A stretch of 64,000 bases of DNA, taken from DASUNP01 sp963728545. Lineage in GTDB: Bacteria > Acidobacteriota > Blastocatellia > UBA7656. The position numbers were made by a program, and so were the translations under genes. The stretch's first letter is position 1. Each line of letters opens with the position of its first letter. Positions 26,402 through 35,269 of the stretch are shown here, piece after piece. Location: positions 2,232,001-2,296,000 of the forward strand of contig CAVSKO010000002.1 of the NCBI GenBank assembly GCA_963728545.1, in the 5' to 3' direction. The notes beneath the pieces are model-generated. The model saw nothing but the letters and a program-made list of their open reading frames with translations. It searched no databases and was not told the origin of the DNA.

Positions 26402-27757
26402 CTACTTTTCACGGATGATAAACATAGGCGTGGCCGACCCTCCGCCCGCGCTCACGTTTAACAAAGCGAGCTTTGAGAGACGCACTCCGCAACCTTCTAC
26501 GCGCTCGCCGTCCCAAACGTAAGGATCGAGGTCCAGATACCGCTCATCAAAACTGAGCGCGCCGTTGATTATGCTCGGAAATACTTCGCGGCCGAGCGGC
26601 ACGCGCTCCTGCACTACGTAAGATGCGTTCAACGCATCGATGAGCGATTCGCGCCAACGATCCGCATCGCATTCCCAGCCCAGAACCACGCCTTTGCCGC
26701 CGTATTCGCTGTTCGGCTTCAGCACCATCCGCTCGCGATTTTCGGCTACGAACGGAATCAAGTCAACAGTTCTTTCCTGATAAGCGGTCTTCATCTCGCG
26801 CACCTTGCGCGTCCAGGGGATGTGGCGGGCGAGCGCCGCAGCTATCTCCGGCCCGAACGAACCGGCAATCTCGGCATCGCTCAACAAAGCGAAGATCGCT
26901 TTTTTATAAAGCATCTGGACAGCAAACCCGTTCGCCATACAGACGGCCCGCTCGCGCACTGCATCGATCAGCGGATGGCGAGCGCCGTACTTTGCCAGAA
27001 GCTCTGCGGTAACGACTCTTTTGTAAACAAGGTCTACGGCGAAGTCTTCGATAAAAAGCCGCCCGTCGCGATACTCCAGCTCTTCGGGATCGGCTATCTT
27101 CACGCGGCAGCCGTGCGATTCGAACTCCGATTGCATAAGCAAGAATTCGCTGTAGGTGCTGACGCCGCGCCAGTCGATGATGCCGATGCTCGGCAGACCT
27201 TTTCCGCCCCAGCGATGGTATGCCGAAAGCAGCGAGTCGAAAACAAAAGTGCGCACCGGAAGCGCGCGCGCCGAGTAACGCCTACCAAACTCTTGCATGA
27301 TCGGCATAGCCCGGAACGCATCGCTGAGCGCGTTTCCGTAGCCAAGCCCGCCGGGACTCTCTGCGTTATACTCGACAAAGTTGAAATCGCCTTCCGCGCT
27401 TAAAAACCCATCAAGCCGCGCGCTCACGTCCGCCGACCCGTAACCGTTCTCGACCTGAATTATTTCCTCTTCTTGCGAGTCGAGGTCCAGCTCGCTTCTC
27501 AAACGCGCATCGCTCATCAGCCTGCGCCCGAGCGCGGCGACGGCCAGCATCACAAGCGTAGAGACTCGGCGGACATATTCATACTGCGGGGCGGTGATGA
27601 AGTAAGGGCGCAGCACGCTACAGACCGCGCGACTGCCAAATGCTAAACGGTCGCGCTCGGTCGCCTCTTGGAGCAACTGATTGGTGCCGGCAAGGTGCTC
27701 GCCTGCCAGCAGGTCGTGATAATAATCGATTGCTTCGTCGGGTCGTGTCATCGCCAT
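26402..27757 (-). CDS. ATP-grasp-like ligase, glutathionylspermidine synthase-like
   Basis: About 451 residues. The region ERMVLKPNSEYGGKGVVLGW (about 345-365) is an ATP-grasp nucleotide-binding loop and YVVQERVPLG the following strand; upstream are FVEYNAESPGGLGYGNALSD and DLVYKRVVTAELLAKYG, reminiscent of circularly permuted ATP-grasp or glutathionylspermidine synthase-type proteins. Such enzymes form amide bonds from a carboxylate and an amine with ATP. Substrates are unknown. The frame reaches a TTG at 27787 that overlaps the preceding stop; I chose the first ATG, which has GGAGGG upstream. Co-transcribed with the next ATP-grasp gene. Confidence 0.7.
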   Translation of the reverse strand: MAMTRPDEAIDYYHDLLAGEHLAGTNQLLQEATERDRLAFGSRAVCSVLRPYFITAPQYEYVRRVSTLVMLAVAALGRRLMSDARLRSELDLDSQEEEIIQVENGYGSADVSARLDGFLSAEGDFNFVEYNAESPGGLGYGNALSDAFRAMPIMQEFGRRYSARALPVRTFVFDSLLSAYHRWGGKGLPSIGIIDWRGVSTYSEFLLMQSEFESHGCRVKIADPEELEYRDGRLFIEDFAVDLVYKRVVTAELLAKYGARHPLIDAVRERAVCMANGFAVQMLYKKAIFALLSDAEIAGSFGPEIAAALARHIPWTRKVREMKTAYQERTVDLIPFVAENRERMVLKPNSEYGGKGVVLGWECDADRWRESLIDALNASYVVQERVPLGREVFPSIINGALSFDERYLDLDPYVWDGERVEGCGVRLSKLALLNVSAGGGSATPMFIIREK

Positions 27758-27783
27758 GAAACTATCAAACCCTCCCGGCCCGA

Positions 27784-28716
27784 TCAATCAGAGTTGAGCA
27801 AAGCGTCCCAGCGATACTGCGGGCGATTACCGGCGGCTTGCTTTGCGCGCTCGATCACCAGTTCCGCCATAGCCGTTACGACCCAGGGGAAGTAGGTTTC
27901 GGTGAGCGAAGAGATATCGAAGTCCGGCGCGGAGTTCATAAAGTCTATTGCATAAGGCACGCCGTCGCGGACGCCAAACTCTACGGTGTTCATGTCGTAT
28001 CCGAGCGCCTGGTTGATCTTGATAGCGTCGGCGCGGATTCGCTCTTCAAGCTGTGGATCGAGCACCTGTTCTACATTGCGGTAGCGCTCGAAGTGCGGGC
28101 GGCGCGGGTCCCAGTTGGTTATCAAGATGTTGGTCTTGCCTATGCAGACGCAGCGGACGTACTGCTGCCAATCGATGAACTCCTGCAACATCATGCAGAG
28201 CCGGTCTGTCTGGTTGTAAGCCGCAAGCAAATCTTCGATGCTATCAACGCGATAGACATCTTTCCAGCCGCCGCCCCAGTGCGGTTTGAGGATTGCCGGA
28301 AGCCCCGTGTAATCCGCTATAGCCTGCCAGTCGAGCGGCGATTTGAGGTTGCTCAAGCTTTCCGGGATGATCCCTTCCGGGTAAGCGCGCGAAGGCAATA
28401 CCACCGTTTTCGGAACGGCGATGCCGAGCCGCTCGACCAGGGCAGTGCCAAAAAACTTATCATCTGCCAGCCGCCAGAACGGGTTGTTGATGACGATTGT
28501 GCCCGAGAGCGCCGCCGCTTTCAGAAACGGCTGATAAAAAACCACTTCGTGCGAGATGCGGTCGACTATGACCTGGTAATCGCATTTCGCGTCGCTCGCG
28601 ACTTCGCCTACTTTTACGTACTCGGCCACGACGCCCGCGTCGCGGCTGTTGACCTCGTCGATGAGCGCGTCAGGAAACGAGCGCTCGCGCCCTACTAGTA
28701 AACCAACTTTAAGCAT
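27784..28716 (-). CDS. ATP-grasp domain ligase, RimK/Ddl-like
   Basis: 310 residues. N-terminal domain MLKVGLLVGRERSFPDALID, then the ATP-grasp core: NPFWRLADDKFFGTALVERL, PAILKPHWGGGWKDVYRV (phosphate-binding loop), CMMLQEFIDWQQYVRCVCIG and the metal site region MNTVEFGVRDGVPYAIDFMN. This fits carboxylate-amine ligases. It is the first gene of a two-gene operon with another ATP-grasp enzyme, and the two may act in sequence to build a small peptide-like or polyamine-conjugated product; that is inference. No transport or peptide-substrate gene is adjacent. Confidence 0.78.
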   Translation of the reverse strand: MLKVGLLVGRERSFPDALIDEVNSRDAGVVAEYVKVGEVASDAKCDYQVIVDRISHEVVFYQPFLKAAALSGTIVINNPFWRLADDKFFGTALVERLGIAVPKTVVLPSRAYPEGIIPESLSNLKSPLDWQAIADYTGLPAILKPHWGGGWKDVYRVDSIEDLLAAYNQTDRLCMMLQEFIDWQQYVRCVCIGKTNILITNWDPRRPHFERYRNVEQVLDPQLEERIRADAIKINQALGYDMNTVEFGVRDGVPYAIDFMNSAPDFDISSLTETYFPWVVTAMAELVIERAKQAAGNRPQYRWDALLNSD

Positions 28717-28839
28717 ACCGAAATTACCCCTCGCATAATCGGTTTCAAAACCGAAGATAAAAACAGCCTGTTAGAATAACTCACCCGCGCCGACTTCGAA
28801 AAGCTTGTCAGCCGATCATTGCATAGTTACATTAGGGAC

Positions 28840-29673
28840 ATGGAGAAAAGAGAGATCACACTCGGGCACAGCCCGGACCCGGACGACGCATTCATGTTTT
28901 ACGCCCTGGCGACCGATAGCATCGACACCCAAGGGTTGAGCTTTCAGCACATCATACAGGACATAGAGACGCTCAATCGCCGCGCGATGAACGCCGAGCT
29001 TGACGTGACGGCTATCTCTATACACGCTTACGCCTACGTGCTGGACCGTTACGCACTGCTCACTTCCGGCGCTTCGGTGGGTGATGATTACGGCCCGCTT
29101 GTCATCGCGCGCGAGCCTATGACACTCGATCAACTCCGCAACGCGACTATAGCCGTGCCCGGATTGATGACCACGGCTTATCTCGCGCTGCGGCTTTGCG
29201 TGGGAGAGGCAAAGACCGTCGTCATCCCGTTCGACCAGATCATGGATGCGGTCGAGCGCGGCCAGGCCGACGCGGGCTTGCTTATTCACGAAGGGCAATT
29301 GACTTATAGCGCACGCGGGTTTGAAAAGGTCATAGACTTGGGCGAATGGTGGAAGGCCGAAACAGGGTTGCCGTTGCCGCTGGGCGGCAATGCCATTAAA
29401 AAATCGCTTGGGCCGGAATTGATCGAGCGAGTCTCCAGACTGCTGCGCGAATCGATTGAATTCGGGCTGGCGCATCGCAACGAAGCGGTGCGCCACAGCA
29501 TGGCTTATGCGCGCGGAATGCAGACCGATTTGACGGATAAGTTCGTCGGCATGTATGTAAATGATTATACGATAGATTACGGCGACACGGGCCGCCGGGC
29601 CGTCGAGTTATTGTTAAAGCGGGGCTACGAGGCGGGCATTTTGCCGGGGCCGGTCGAGTTGGAATTTGCCTGA
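28840..29673 (+). CDS. mqnD: 1,4-dihydroxy-6-naphthoate synthase (MqnD)
   Basis: About 277 residues. Converts cyclic de-hypoxanthine futalosine to 1,4-dihydroxy-6-naphthoate in the futalosine route to menaquinone. The opening ITLGHSPDPDDAFMFYALAT is the hallmark, followed by LDVTAISIHAYAYVLDRYAL and the periplasmic-binding-protein-like core GPLVIAREPMTLDQLRNATI and NAIKKSLGPELIERVS. The frame can begin at a TTG 21 bases earlier; the ATG sits right before the family start. Divergent from the ATP-grasp pair. Other mqn genes are not in the window. Confidence 0.9.
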   Translation: MEKREITLGHSPDPDDAFMFYALATDSIDTQGLSFQHIIQDIETLNRRAMNAELDVTAISIHAYAYVLDRYALLTSGASVGDDYGPLVIAREPMTLDQLRNATIAVPGLMTTAYLALRLCVGEAKTVVIPFDQIMDAVERGQADAGLLIHEGQLTYSARGFEKVIDLGEWWKAETGLPLPLGGNAIKKSLGPELIERVSRLLRESIEFGLAHRNEAVRHSMAYARGMQTDLTDKFVGMYVNDYTIDYGDTGRRAVELLLKRGYEAGILPGPVELEFA

Positions 29674-29917
29674 GCCCGCAGTAACAAATTCACCCACAGG
29701 CTATATCACTTTACGACACTGATGTAACGATCTTTGTCAGTGATCGGCCCAAAGAACTATCGAGATAAGCTCAAAGTCTGGGACTCCAGCACATTTCGAG
29801 AACTCCCGCTCAAAGCGGGTCTAAGGGAACAGGAGTTGCTAGTTAAAGTATGTCTGGGGGCGCAAGCAATCGAATTGTAGATGGGCACCTCGGGAACGAA
29901 GTAGTTAACCACAACGT
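29674..29917. other. intergenic leader region before the response regulator
   Basis: A small hairpin CCCGCT-CAA-AGCGGG (29805-29819) lies between GAACT (29800-29804) and TCTAA (29821-29825), which together faintly resemble an ECF-type promoter; I give it little weight. No tRNA or small gene is seen. Confidence 0.35.
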
Positions 29918-30382
29918 ATGAGTGGAAATGGTATGAGCACAGAGGTTAAGAACAGAATACTTTTGGTGGAAGACGATACGGATACTCGTTTTGCGCTGTC
30001 GATGTTGTTTGAGCTGGAAGGTTTTGAAGTGATCCCTGCCGCCGACGGACAGGAGGCTTATCTTCTGGCTGCGACGAGGCAGCCTGACCTGATCGTAACC
30101 GACATCAACATGCCGAGAGTCAACGGGCTTGAGCTAATTAGACTAATTAAAAGAGATGGTCAGCTTTCCGGTGTTCCGATAGTGGCTATGAGCGCCGTCG
30201 AAAAGCAGCAGCTTAACCGCGCAATGGAGCTTGGCGCTGTGGCCGCTTATCAAAAGCCTATAGAGTTTGATAAGTTCCTGTCATTAATAGCAAAAGTGGT
30301 CAGAGCCAGGCGAATGAGAAATCATAATCACTCTCTCTCGGATCGGCGCAGGACAGGCGATAAGAAGGGATCCCTCAATTAA
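29918..30382 (+). CDS. single-domain response regulator (CheY-like)
   Basis: 154 residues, one receiver domain. The acidic pocket is VEDDTDT, the phospho-accepting Asp is in LIVTDINMPRVNGLEL (near residue 66), the Thr/Ser switch is VAMSAVE, and the Lys is in AYQKPIEFDKFL. The tail is basic (RARRMRNHNH and SDRRRTGDKKG) and has no output domain, so it works through protein contact. No histidine kinase is nearby. A second ATG lies 15 bases in; either could be used. Confidence 0.88.
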   Translation: MSGNGMSTEVKNRILLVEDDTDTRFALSMLFELEGFEVIPAADGQEAYLLAATRQPDLIVTDINMPRVNGLELIRLIKRDGQLSGVPIVAMSAVEKQQLNRAMELGAVAAYQKPIEFDKFLSLIAKVVRARRMRNHNHSLSDRRRTGDKKGSLN

Positions 30383-30414
30383 TCAGGCTTGGCCTTATAA
30401 ATCTATTCCTATCA

Positions 30415-30454
30415 ACAGATGAGCGGCTTTTATTCTAACAAGCCGCTCATCTGT
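30415..30454. terminator. bidirectional Rho-independent terminator
   Basis: Perfect 15-bp arms, ACAGATGAGCGGCTT (30415-30429) and AAGCCGCTCATCTGT (30440-30454), with a 10-base loop and TTTTC after it. It sits between the convergent response regulator and acyl-CoA dehydrogenase genes and can serve both. Confidence 0.85.
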
Positions 30455-30472
30455 TTTCATTTCTCGTCCGAT

Positions 30473-31615
30473 CTATTGCTTGAATTTCTTCAACAATTCC
30501 CGCGCGATAATCATTCGCTGTATCTGATTGGTCCCTTCGACTATCTGGCCGATCTTGGCTTCGCGCATAAGCGCCTGGACCGGATAGTCTTCGCTCGTGC
30601 CGTAACCGCCATAAATCTGAACGGCGTCGGTAGTCACTTTCATCGCAGCATCGGTCGCAAGCAGTTTAGCCATCGAGGCTACCGCGTTAAAAGGCAGGCC
30701 GCGATCCTTCAAATACGCCGCCTTGCGCATCACGCAGCGCGCGGCTTCGATAGCGGCGGCCATGTCGGCGAGCATGAATTGAATGCCTTGAAAATCGGCT
30801 ATCGGCTGACCGAATGCGCGGCGCTCGGTTGAGTACCGCAGCGCGTGATCGAATGCCGCTTGCGCCGTGCCTATGGAAGTGGCCGCGACCGTTATGCGGC
30901 CCGAATCGAGCGCCGTCATCGCCACGCGGAAGCCCTCGCCTTCGCGGCCGACGAGGTTTTCGCGCGGGATTTCGCAATCTTCAAAAAAGACTTCGCGCGT
31001 GTGATGCGGCAATCCCATCGGGCGCTCGCGCTTGCCGAACGAAAGCCCTTTCGATTCCTTCTCGACTACGAAAGAGCTGACGCCTTTTGAGCCTTTCCCT
31101 TTTTCGGTCACGGCCATGACGATATAGACGTCCGCTTCGCCGCCGTGAGTGATCCAGATTTTCTGCCCGCGCAAAACGTATTTATCGCCCTTCAATTCGG
31201 CGCGCGTGTTTATGTTCGCCGCGTCCGAACCCGCGTGCGGCTCGGTCAGCGCGAACGCGCCCAGAAGTTCCGCGCGGGCGAGCGGAGGCAGATACTTTTT
31301 CTTCTGAGTGTCGGTGCCGAATTGATTGATGATAAGTTGCGGAAGCCCATGCACGGCGAGCAACCCGCCGAGGTGGCTCTCAAGACGAGTCAACTCTTCA
31401 AGCACAACGGCATAAGTAGAATAATCCAGCCCGCCTCCACCGTATTCTGTCGGAAAAGGGATTGCGGCAAGACCAAGCTCGCCCAGCTTGCGAAACAGCG
31501 GCCAGGGAAATTCTCCATAACCGTGCTTCTCAAAATATGGCCTCACATCGCCGCGCACGAACTCTTCTACGAGCCGTCGCAATTGCTCCTGATCTTCGGT
31601 CAGCGTGTAGTCCAT
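30473..31615 (-). CDS. acyl-CoA dehydrogenase
   Basis: 380 residues, standard for the FAD enzymes that make the first C=C bond of acyl-CoA degradation. Signature parts: ELGLAAIPFPTEYGGGGLDY, GAFALTEPHAGSDAANINTR, QKIWITHGGEADVYIVMAVT, the RRAFGQPIADFQGIQFMLAD region and the catalytic base in QIYGGYGTSEDYPVQALMRE. Acyl chain specificity is unknown. A GGAGGT ribosome binding site precedes the ATG. The CoA transferase gene 22 bases upstream on the same strand suggests an operon for catabolism of some acid as its CoA ester. Confidence 0.92.
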   Translation of the reverse strand: MDYTLTEDQEQLRRLVEEFVRGDVRPYFEKHGYGEFPWPLFRKLGELGLAAIPFPTEYGGGGLDYSTYAVVLEELTRLESHLGGLLAVHGLPQLIINQFGTDTQKKKYLPPLARAELLGAFALTEPHAGSDAANINTRAELKGDKYVLRGQKIWITHGGEADVYIVMAVTEKGKGSKGVSSFVVEKESKGLSFGKRERPMGLPHHTREVFFEDCEIPRENLVGREGEGFRVAMTALDSGRITVAATSIGTAQAAFDHALRYSTERRAFGQPIADFQGIQFMLADMAAAIEAARCVMRKAAYLKDRGLPFNAVASMAKLLATDAAMKVTTDAVQIYGGYGTSEDYPVQALMREAKIGQIVEGTNQIQRMIIARELLKKFKQ

Positions 31616-31637
31616 TTCTACCTCCAGCGTATTATGC

Positions 31638-32864
31638 TTAAACGCGCAACGGCGGCGCGTCAGGTTTTCCTGCGCTCGCCTCGGCCTTTCTTGCTATGCC
31701 TGCTTTGTAAAGCTGCTCGCGCTCGTCAGCGCTCATCCCGATTTCTGCGAGCAATTCGTCGGTCTGCTCTCCGAGCGCGGGTGAAGCGCAAGTGTCTTGC
31801 GCAGGCGTGTCGCTCAGCTTAGGAATAAACCCCAATTGCTTTATTACTCCCGCGACGGGGTGCTCAATATTGCGGACCATCTCGCGCGCGCGGGCCTGAG
31901 CGTGATCGAAGGCTTCATCGATTGCCAGCACAGGCTCCGAGCAAGCGTCCGCGTCTTTCATCAACTCTACCCATTCGGCTTGCGTTCGCGATTTGAAAAC
32001 GTCGCCCACCTCTTGAAAAAGTTCTTTGCGGCGCTCGCCCGCGTCGAACTGGCGCGCGATCAAATCTTCGCGACCTGCTTTGCGACAGAAATTCTCCCAG
32101 AACTTCGGTTCAAGCGCGCCGAGCGTCATAAATTTCCCGTCGGCGGTTTCATAGACGTTATAAAACGGATACGCGCCCGAAAGCCCGTACTTGTCGCCGA
32201 CTTTAAAATTCGCTCCGGCAAAATGTTGGGCCGCGGGAACGGGCAGCATAGCCATCATCACGTCGTACATTGATACGTCTACGAACTGGCCTCGCCCGGT
32301 TCGCTCGCGCCCATAGAGCGCCGCGATTATCCCGTAAGCGGCGATCATGCCTCCCGCAAGGTCGGCAACCTGGACTCCCGGAATCACAGGCTTGCCCCGC
32401 TCGTCCGTAGTCAGTCCGAGCACGCCCGACAGCGCGAGGTAATTCAGATCGTGGCCGCTGCGGTCGCGGTGCGGCCCGTCCTGCCCAAAGCCCGTCAGCG
32501 AGCAGTAGACTATTCGCGGGTTGATCTCCGACACGGCCGCATAGCCTACGCCGAGGCGGTCTACGACGCCGGGCCTGAACTGGTCGAGCACGACATCGGC
32601 GCTCGCGGCAAGTCGTAAGAATATCTCTCGGCCTTCCGCCCGCTTGAGGTCCAGGGCAATAGATTTTTTATTACGATTGACCTGGAGAAAGGCCGCGCTC
32701 TGACCTGCGATCATCGGCGGGCTCCAGCGAGTCGGGTCGCCGACGCGAGGCTCTTCAACCTTGATGACCTCCGCGCCCAGATCGCCGAGCATCATCGAAG
32801 CAAAAGGGCCGGGCAGCATGCGCGAAAGGTCCAGCACGCGAACGCCTGCTAATGCCTGTTGCAT
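31638..32864 (-). CDS. class III CoA transferase (CaiB/BaiF family)
   Basis: 408 residues. Typical opening LAGVRVLDLSRMLPGPFASM, LGDLGAEVIKVEEP, then SIALDLKRAEGREIFLRL, YCSLTGFGQDGPHRDRSGHD and the catalytic Asp in PGVQVADLAGGMIAAYGI. Moves CoA between carboxylic acids, or as an alpha-methylacyl-CoA racemase. Which of these applies cannot be told. Co-directional with the acyl-CoA dehydrogenase 22 bases downstream. Confidence 0.9.
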   Translation of the reverse strand: MQQALAGVRVLDLSRMLPGPFASMMLGDLGAEVIKVEEPRVGDPTRWSPPMIAGQSAAFLQVNRNKKSIALDLKRAEGREIFLRLAASADVVLDQFRPGVVDRLGVGYAAVSEINPRIVYCSLTGFGQDGPHRDRSGHDLNYLALSGVLGLTTDERGKPVIPGVQVADLAGGMIAAYGIIAALYGRERTGRGQFVDVSMYDVMMAMLPVPAAQHFAGANFKVGDKYGLSGAYPFYNVYETADGKFMTLGALEPKFWENFCRKAGREDLIARQFDAGERRKELFQEVGDVFKSRTQAEWVELMKDADACSEPVLAIDEAFDHAQARAREMVRNIEHPVAGVIKQLGFIPKLSDTPAQDTCASPALGEQTDELLAEIGMSADEREQLYKAGIARKAEASAGKPDAPPLRV

Positions 32865-32960
32865 CGGATGAACAAAATTCCTTTCGAATGTTCTGCCTGA
32901 GTGCTCGCCGCAATCCTACACTGCTGAAAACTGAGGCGCAAGATGACGGCTTACGTCGCC

Positions 32961-34151
32961 TTATTTGATCGCAATCGTTTCTGTCGGTGATCTCATCTCG
33001 TAGACGACGCCGCGCCATTTGATGCGCCGCGTCGTGGCAGACTTGATGAAGTTGTAAAGGAATAAAACTGCTACGAGAGGCCAAAGCAGACAGAACATCC
33101 ACCACATTCGAATGATCTCGTTTCGCTCGGCTTGAAGCAGCGCCGAGGCCGCATTCATACGAAGTGCGCCTTTGATGCTCCCAAGAAGATAGATGGTTGA
33201 CAGCATCGCAACCGGCACTTTTATGTCTGCTCCGGTTGCGCCGGTCAGTATCAGCGCCAGGCCGCCGAAAAAAGTCAGGTTGAATAAGAGATGAGAAATC
33301 AACCCTGTCCACCACACGTTCGGACGATAAACGCGCGTGATCGTCACCTGTCGCGTGGTGAACTCAAGCAATTCAGCAAGCCGGACCTCTTCTCGCGACG
33401 GTAAAAGAGAACGCGGCACGAACTTGATTAAAAGACCGGCTTGCTGGACTGCCCGCGTCAGCGCGTAATCGTCGCTCAACGCGCGCCGCCAGTGATCTCT
33501 GACGCCGATGCGCGCAAACGTCTCTCGCAGTATCGCGGTCGAGCCGCCCCAGGCGAAATTGCGCCCGTGATCGCCGAGCGTAGTCGCCACCGACCCGTTC
33601 CAGGCCGCGAGAAGCGCGGAGCAGAAACCGCCGCGCTCAGGTATGTGCCAGCGATAGCCCGTAGCCGCGCCGACTTCCGGGTCTTTAAGCTCTGAAACCA
33701 GAGCGCGCAGCCACCCGGCATGAACGCGCGCGTCCGAATCTACAAAGACAAACGCTTCGCAATCCTTGCCGACGTGATTAATCGCGGCGAGCAGGTTGTT
33801 TACTTTCTCGCTCCGGTCGGCGCTCGCTTCGGCGATCACAAGTCGCGCCGCCGGGCGCGCGTTCTCGGCGATCAACCGTTCAATGATCTGGCGAGCGGCG
33901 TCTTCGCTCGAACCGATGGCGAAAATGATTTCATAGTTCGGGTAGTCCTGGCGAAACAGCGCGGCAAGGTTCTCTTCAAGCGCGCGGTCTATGCCTTTGC
34001 ACGGAGCTATGATTGAAGCTTTAGGCGTGTAAGAACTGCGCGGGGTTTGAAAAGACGCGAGAACAAAGGCGCGAAACCGCAAACCTTCGAGCAACGAGAA
34101 TATTCCCTGAATTATCAGAAGCGCGGCAAGCGCGTAGAACGCATAAATCAT
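32961..34151 (-). CDS. membrane glycosyltransferase family 2 (ceramide glucosyltransferase-like)
   Basis: 396 residues. One N-terminal membrane helix (FYALAALLIIQGIFSLLEG), a GT2/GT21 catalytic domain with KASIIAPCKGIDRALEENLA, EAFVFVDSDARVHAGWLRAL (DxD), AWGGSTAILRETFARIGV and ALSDDYALTRAVQQAG, then the acceptor-side RQVTITRVYRP (in place of QxxRW), and C-terminal membrane helices near 280-385. This is like HpnI or ceramide glucosyltransferases that glycosylate lipids. Start at the ATG 34151; the longer frame would overlap the SecD-like gene upstream. That gene ends 13 bases before it, so an operon is likely. Confidence 0.85.
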   Translation of the reverse strand: MIYAFYALAALLIIQGIFSLLEGLRFRAFVLASFQTPRSSYTPKASIIAPCKGIDRALEENLAALFRQDYPNYEIIFAIGSSEDAARQIIERLIAENARPAARLVIAEASADRSEKVNNLLAAINHVGKDCEAFVFVDSDARVHAGWLRALVSELKDPEVGAATGYRWHIPERGGFCSALLAAWNGSVATTLGDHGRNFAWGGSTAILRETFARIGVRDHWRRALSDDYALTRAVQQAGLLIKFVPRSLLPSREEVRLAELLEFTTRQVTITRVYRPNVWWTGLISHLLFNLTFFGGLALILTGATGADIKVPVAMLSTIYLLGSIKGALRMNAASALLQAERNEIIRMWWMFCLLWPLVAVLFLYNFIKSATTRRIKWRGVVYEMRSPTETIAIK

Positions 34152-34164
34152 CGGATGGGATCGT

Positions 34165-35136
34165 TTATTGACTGCTATGCCCGTAAGTCGCAGGCCGGTA
34201 GACTGCCTCGCGAGCCGGGCGCGAGCGCAGGAGCAGGTATAGAAGCCCGAAAAGCGCGACGATAGCCACGCCGAGAAATCCCGCGCGCTTTTTGTAAGGG
34301 CCGGTCCACCGGCTTCCATCTACGGGCTCCTCCCTCACGTACACCAGACGGCGAGGCAGCGCGCCTGATCCCAGGACTATCGCAAGGTCTTCGGCGGATT
34401 GCTTCGTGAAGCCGCCAGTTATCTGTCCGCGGTCATGGATTTCACTGTTGACTATAGGCGCTGATCTCACTTCGCCATTTAAGACAATTGCTAGAAAATT
34501 GCCGATATTGTTGCGTGTTTCGCGCGCGAACCGGTCTGCCGCTTCGGGCTTGAGCTTGAAATCGATCTCGTAATTACTGTCTCCGAATTGCGAAGGTGAG
34601 GCTTTAACTTCGAGCATATCCTGGCTTGTGATTACGGGCGTTTTTTCAACAATCACCCAGCTATTACTATAATTGACATTGCTGTCACGAGGTCTGTAAC
34701 GAAGCACTTCGTATCCCACGAGACTCTTCGCCGCCGCTTCTGCCTCCCCTTTTGTTGGATAGGGAAGCGGAGTTTGCTTAGCCACAAACTTCAACTCTAG
34801 CAGCCCATCAGCGTTGAGTACTGGCGCTATGTGGCCCACATCGGTTCCTGGCGGGAGCAAAACTTGAATGTGCTCGTCCGCCTTTTGGCTGCGCTCGACG
34901 ATAGCGTCTTTGACGCCCAGTTTCTTGAGTCGCTCGGTGAGCACCTTTATAGCTTGATTGATCTCTTCATCAGAAGCGGGCGCGCTTGGCTGGTCGGCGA
35001 ATGCCATACCGAATTGCGTCCCCTGGCCTTTAGGCGTCTGGACCAGGCCGATTGCCGCAGGCGCAATCGCGACCGCCGAGGCTATTATGAGAGCAAGACA
35101 AACTATTATTCCGATTATGCGAAAAGCACCTGTCAT
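34165..35136 (-). CDS. SecD-derived periplasmic protein without RND membrane domain
   Basis: 323 residues. Residues about 85-275 align with the periplasmic P1 region of the true SecD encoded 2 kb away: LNADGLLELKFVAKQTPLPY, VIVEKTPVITSQDM, YEIDFKLKPEAADRFA, EVRSAPIVNSEIHDRGQITG and GFTKQSAEDLAIVLGSGALP. There is one N-terminal helix (6-28) and one C-terminal helix (about 283-303), but the five following SecD membrane helices are absent. So it cannot be a SecD channel partner on its own. An AAGGAG site precedes the ATG. Divergent from tgt with a 94-base gap. Confidence 0.85.
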   Translation of the reverse strand: MTGAFRIIGIIVCLALIIASAVAIAPAAIGLVQTPKGQGTQFGMAFADQPSAPASDEEINQAIKVLTERLKKLGVKDAIVERSQKADEHIQVLLPPGTDVGHIAPVLNADGLLELKFVAKQTPLPYPTKGEAEAAAKSLVGYEVLRYRPRDSNVNYSNSWVIVEKTPVITSQDMLEVKASPSQFGDSNYEIDFKLKPEAADRFARETRNNIGNFLAIVLNGEVRSAPIVNSEIHDRGQITGGFTKQSAEDLAIVLGSGALPRRLVYVREEPVDGSRWTGPYKKRAGFLGVAIVALFGLLYLLLRSRPAREAVYRPATYGHSSQ

Positions 35137-35269
35137 AAGGCGAACTCCTTGAGGCGGCTTTAGCGCGTAGAAAGTGGCGCGGGAGAAACGCTAGCTCACT
35201 CGCGCATGATTTGTAAAGTCACTCTGCGTTATGATGATCGTCGGAGCAGAAGCTTTATCGCCGGTTAAT

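Noticed and set aside
29800..29825. ECF-type promoter before the response regulator
   Set aside because: GAACT and TCTAA are separated by a small GC palindrome and the match is weak; no more than chance likeness.
34165..35136. SecD-like gene as a broken pseudogene
   Set aside because: The frame is clean, has a good ribosome binding site and ends with a well-formed membrane helix and tail rather than at random.
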